A DNA stretch of 14,730 bases, from positions 1 through 14,730 of the forward strand of contig CADCOU010000225.1 in NCBI GenBank assembly GCA_902803155.1. The letters are read 5' to 3'. A program made the translations under genes and the position numbers. How positions within the stretch are numbered: position 1 is the stretch's first letter; each line of letters starts with the position of its first letter. The stretch comes from an uncultured Lachnospiraceae bacterium. GTDB lineage: Bacteria; Bacillota; Clostridia; Lachnospirales; Lachnospiraceae. A model generated the notes under the pieces. It saw only the letters and a list, made by a program, of their open reading frames with translations. It made no database searches and had not been told where the DNA came from. This document shows positions 13,974 through 14,730 of the stretch, in pieces.

Positions 13974-14730
13974 TCAGGACTCTGTCTCGCGCAGGATCCG
14001 GATCGTATGCTCCAGTCCCGTCTTCATATCAAACTGTGCTTTCCAGCCCAGTCCCTGCAGCTTCGTGCTGTCCAGACGTGCCTTCGTGGCTTTGGAATAT
14101 CCGGCCGCCTCCACTTCATCCGGAAGATCAAAGATCACCTGTGTTCCGACATAATCCGCTATGATCTTCGCCAGATCCTTCAGCATGATGTCGCAGCTGA
14201 CATCCGCAATGTTATACGCCTGTCCGCTGACGCCTTTCAGAAGACAGGTGAGCAGGCCGCTTACCGCGTCCATCACGTACGTATACGAAAAAAACTGCTC
14301 TCCCTTACTCTTGAGAACGATATCCTCTCCGTTGATTCCATTCTTCAGGAACTGCGACAGTGCCTTTGTATCCGTCCTGAGAAGTGTCGGCCCAAAAGAT
14401 CTGGTAAAACGCGGGATCACGATATCCAGCCCTTTCTGCCGGATATAGGCCTGGCACAGAGCTTCTCCGGCCCGCTTGCTTTCCGGATAACCGGCCCGCA
14501 GTGTGTTGCAGTCAATGTATCCGCAGTAGGATTCATCAAACAGCTCCGTATCGCCGCGGTTCTCCCCGTAGATTTCGTTGGAAGAAGCGAACAGAAACCT
14601 CCTGCAGCCATGTTCCGATGCATAGTCCAGGAGATTGTTCAGTCCTATAATGTTTGTGATAACCGTTCCGATCGGATCTGTCGCATAGGCGACGGGATGG
14701 GTGTTGGAAGCGGCGTGGAAGATATAGTCA
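13974..14730 (-). CDS. NAD-dependent nucleotide-sugar epimerase/dehydratase, C-terminal part (extended SDR, partial)
   Basis: The frame is open from the window edge (14730) to a TGA at 13974-13976, giving about 252 residues without the N-terminal NAD-binding glycine motif. It is longer than a reading begun at the internal GTG at 14418-14420 would suggest. Visible extended-SDR features are HAASNTHP near the edge, FASSNEIYG (catalytic Ser region, about 14565-14591), and the YPESK motif (14475-14489) giving the catalytic Tyr and Lys. IPRFTRSFGPT and FSYTYVMDAVSGLLTCLL follow, the substrate and C-terminal blocks of this family. The LRAGYPESKR context recalls UDP-glucuronate decarboxylases and dTDP-glucose 4,6-dehydratases, but the reaction cannot be fixed. 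It most likely makes a modified NDP-sugar for the glycan. It is 4 nt upstream of the glycerophosphotransferase gene, so they are co-transcribed. Confidence 0.9.
   Translation of the reverse strand, partial: DYIFHAASNTHPVAYATDPIGTVITNIIGLNNLLDYASEHGCRRFLFASSNEIYGENRGDTELFDESYCGYIDCNTLRAGYPESKRAGEALCQAYIRQKGLDIVIPRFTRSFGPTLLRTDTKALSQFLKNGINGEDIVLKSKGEQFFSYTYVMDAVSGLLTCLLKGVSGQAYNIADVSCDIMLKDLAKIIADYVGTQVIFDLPDEVEAAGYSKATKARLDSTKLQGLGWKAQFDMKTGLEHTIRILRETES

Noticed and set aside
1..14730. CRISPR arrays, insertion sequences, tRNA/rRNA genes, attachment sites
   Set aside because: No regularly spaced repeats, transposase motifs, tRNA-like cloverleaf or rRNA segments were noticed by eye; gene order and strand use look like an undisturbed biosynthetic locus.

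Overview
The window looks like a cell-surface glycopolymer locus of a low-to-mid GC Bacillota bacterium. The best guess is a Clostridia/Lachnospiraceae-type organism, judged from strong AAGGAG/GGAGG ribosome sites, CDP-glycerol (teichoic-acid type) chemistry, TagG/TagH-like export genes and a DUF6273 protein with TPR-like repeats. The genus cannot be named from sequence alone. No rRNA, tRNA, CRISPR array, transposase or phage gene was seen.

Layout. Positions 1-324 are a divergent regulatory region. The 5' end of a secreted-protein gene runs leftwards off the edge, and two plausible sigma-A promoters face apart around a perfect 11-bp inverted repeat. From 325 to 4114 on the + strand is a tight three-gene operon: an MBOAT membrane O-acyltransferase followed by two paralogous, single-TM proteins of about 390 aa with an SGNH/DltD-like Ser and His pattern. 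A perfect 18-bp stem at 4156-4196 lies between convergent operons and probably serves as terminator for both.

From 14730 down to 4225, all on the - strand, is a long gene-dense run. In transcription order it encodes: a partial nucleotide-sugar epimerase/dehydratase (extended SDR); a CDP-glycerol glycerophosphotransferase-like protein; a membrane-anchored TPR-like/DUF6273 protein; a Wzm/TagG-type ABC permease; a fusion of a Wzt/TagH-type ABC ATPase with UDP-galactopyranose mutase (Glf); two family-2 glycosyltransferases; and a 765-aa double glycosyltransferase (GT2 plus a CgeB-like GT-B domain).

How it may fit together (inference). The SDR and Glf supply nucleotide sugars, the latter UDP-galactofuranose. 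The GT domains and the CDP-glycerol transferase build a lipid-linked, probably Galf- and glycerol-phosphate-containing glycan on the cytoplasmic face. The ABC transporter exports it. The convergent MBOAT operon could O-acylate this or another envelope polymer outside the membrane. The most unusual points are the single-polypeptide ABC ATPase-Glf fusion, the MBOAT with two tandem SGNH-like partners, and the DUF6273 protein between the glycerophosphotransferase and the exporter.
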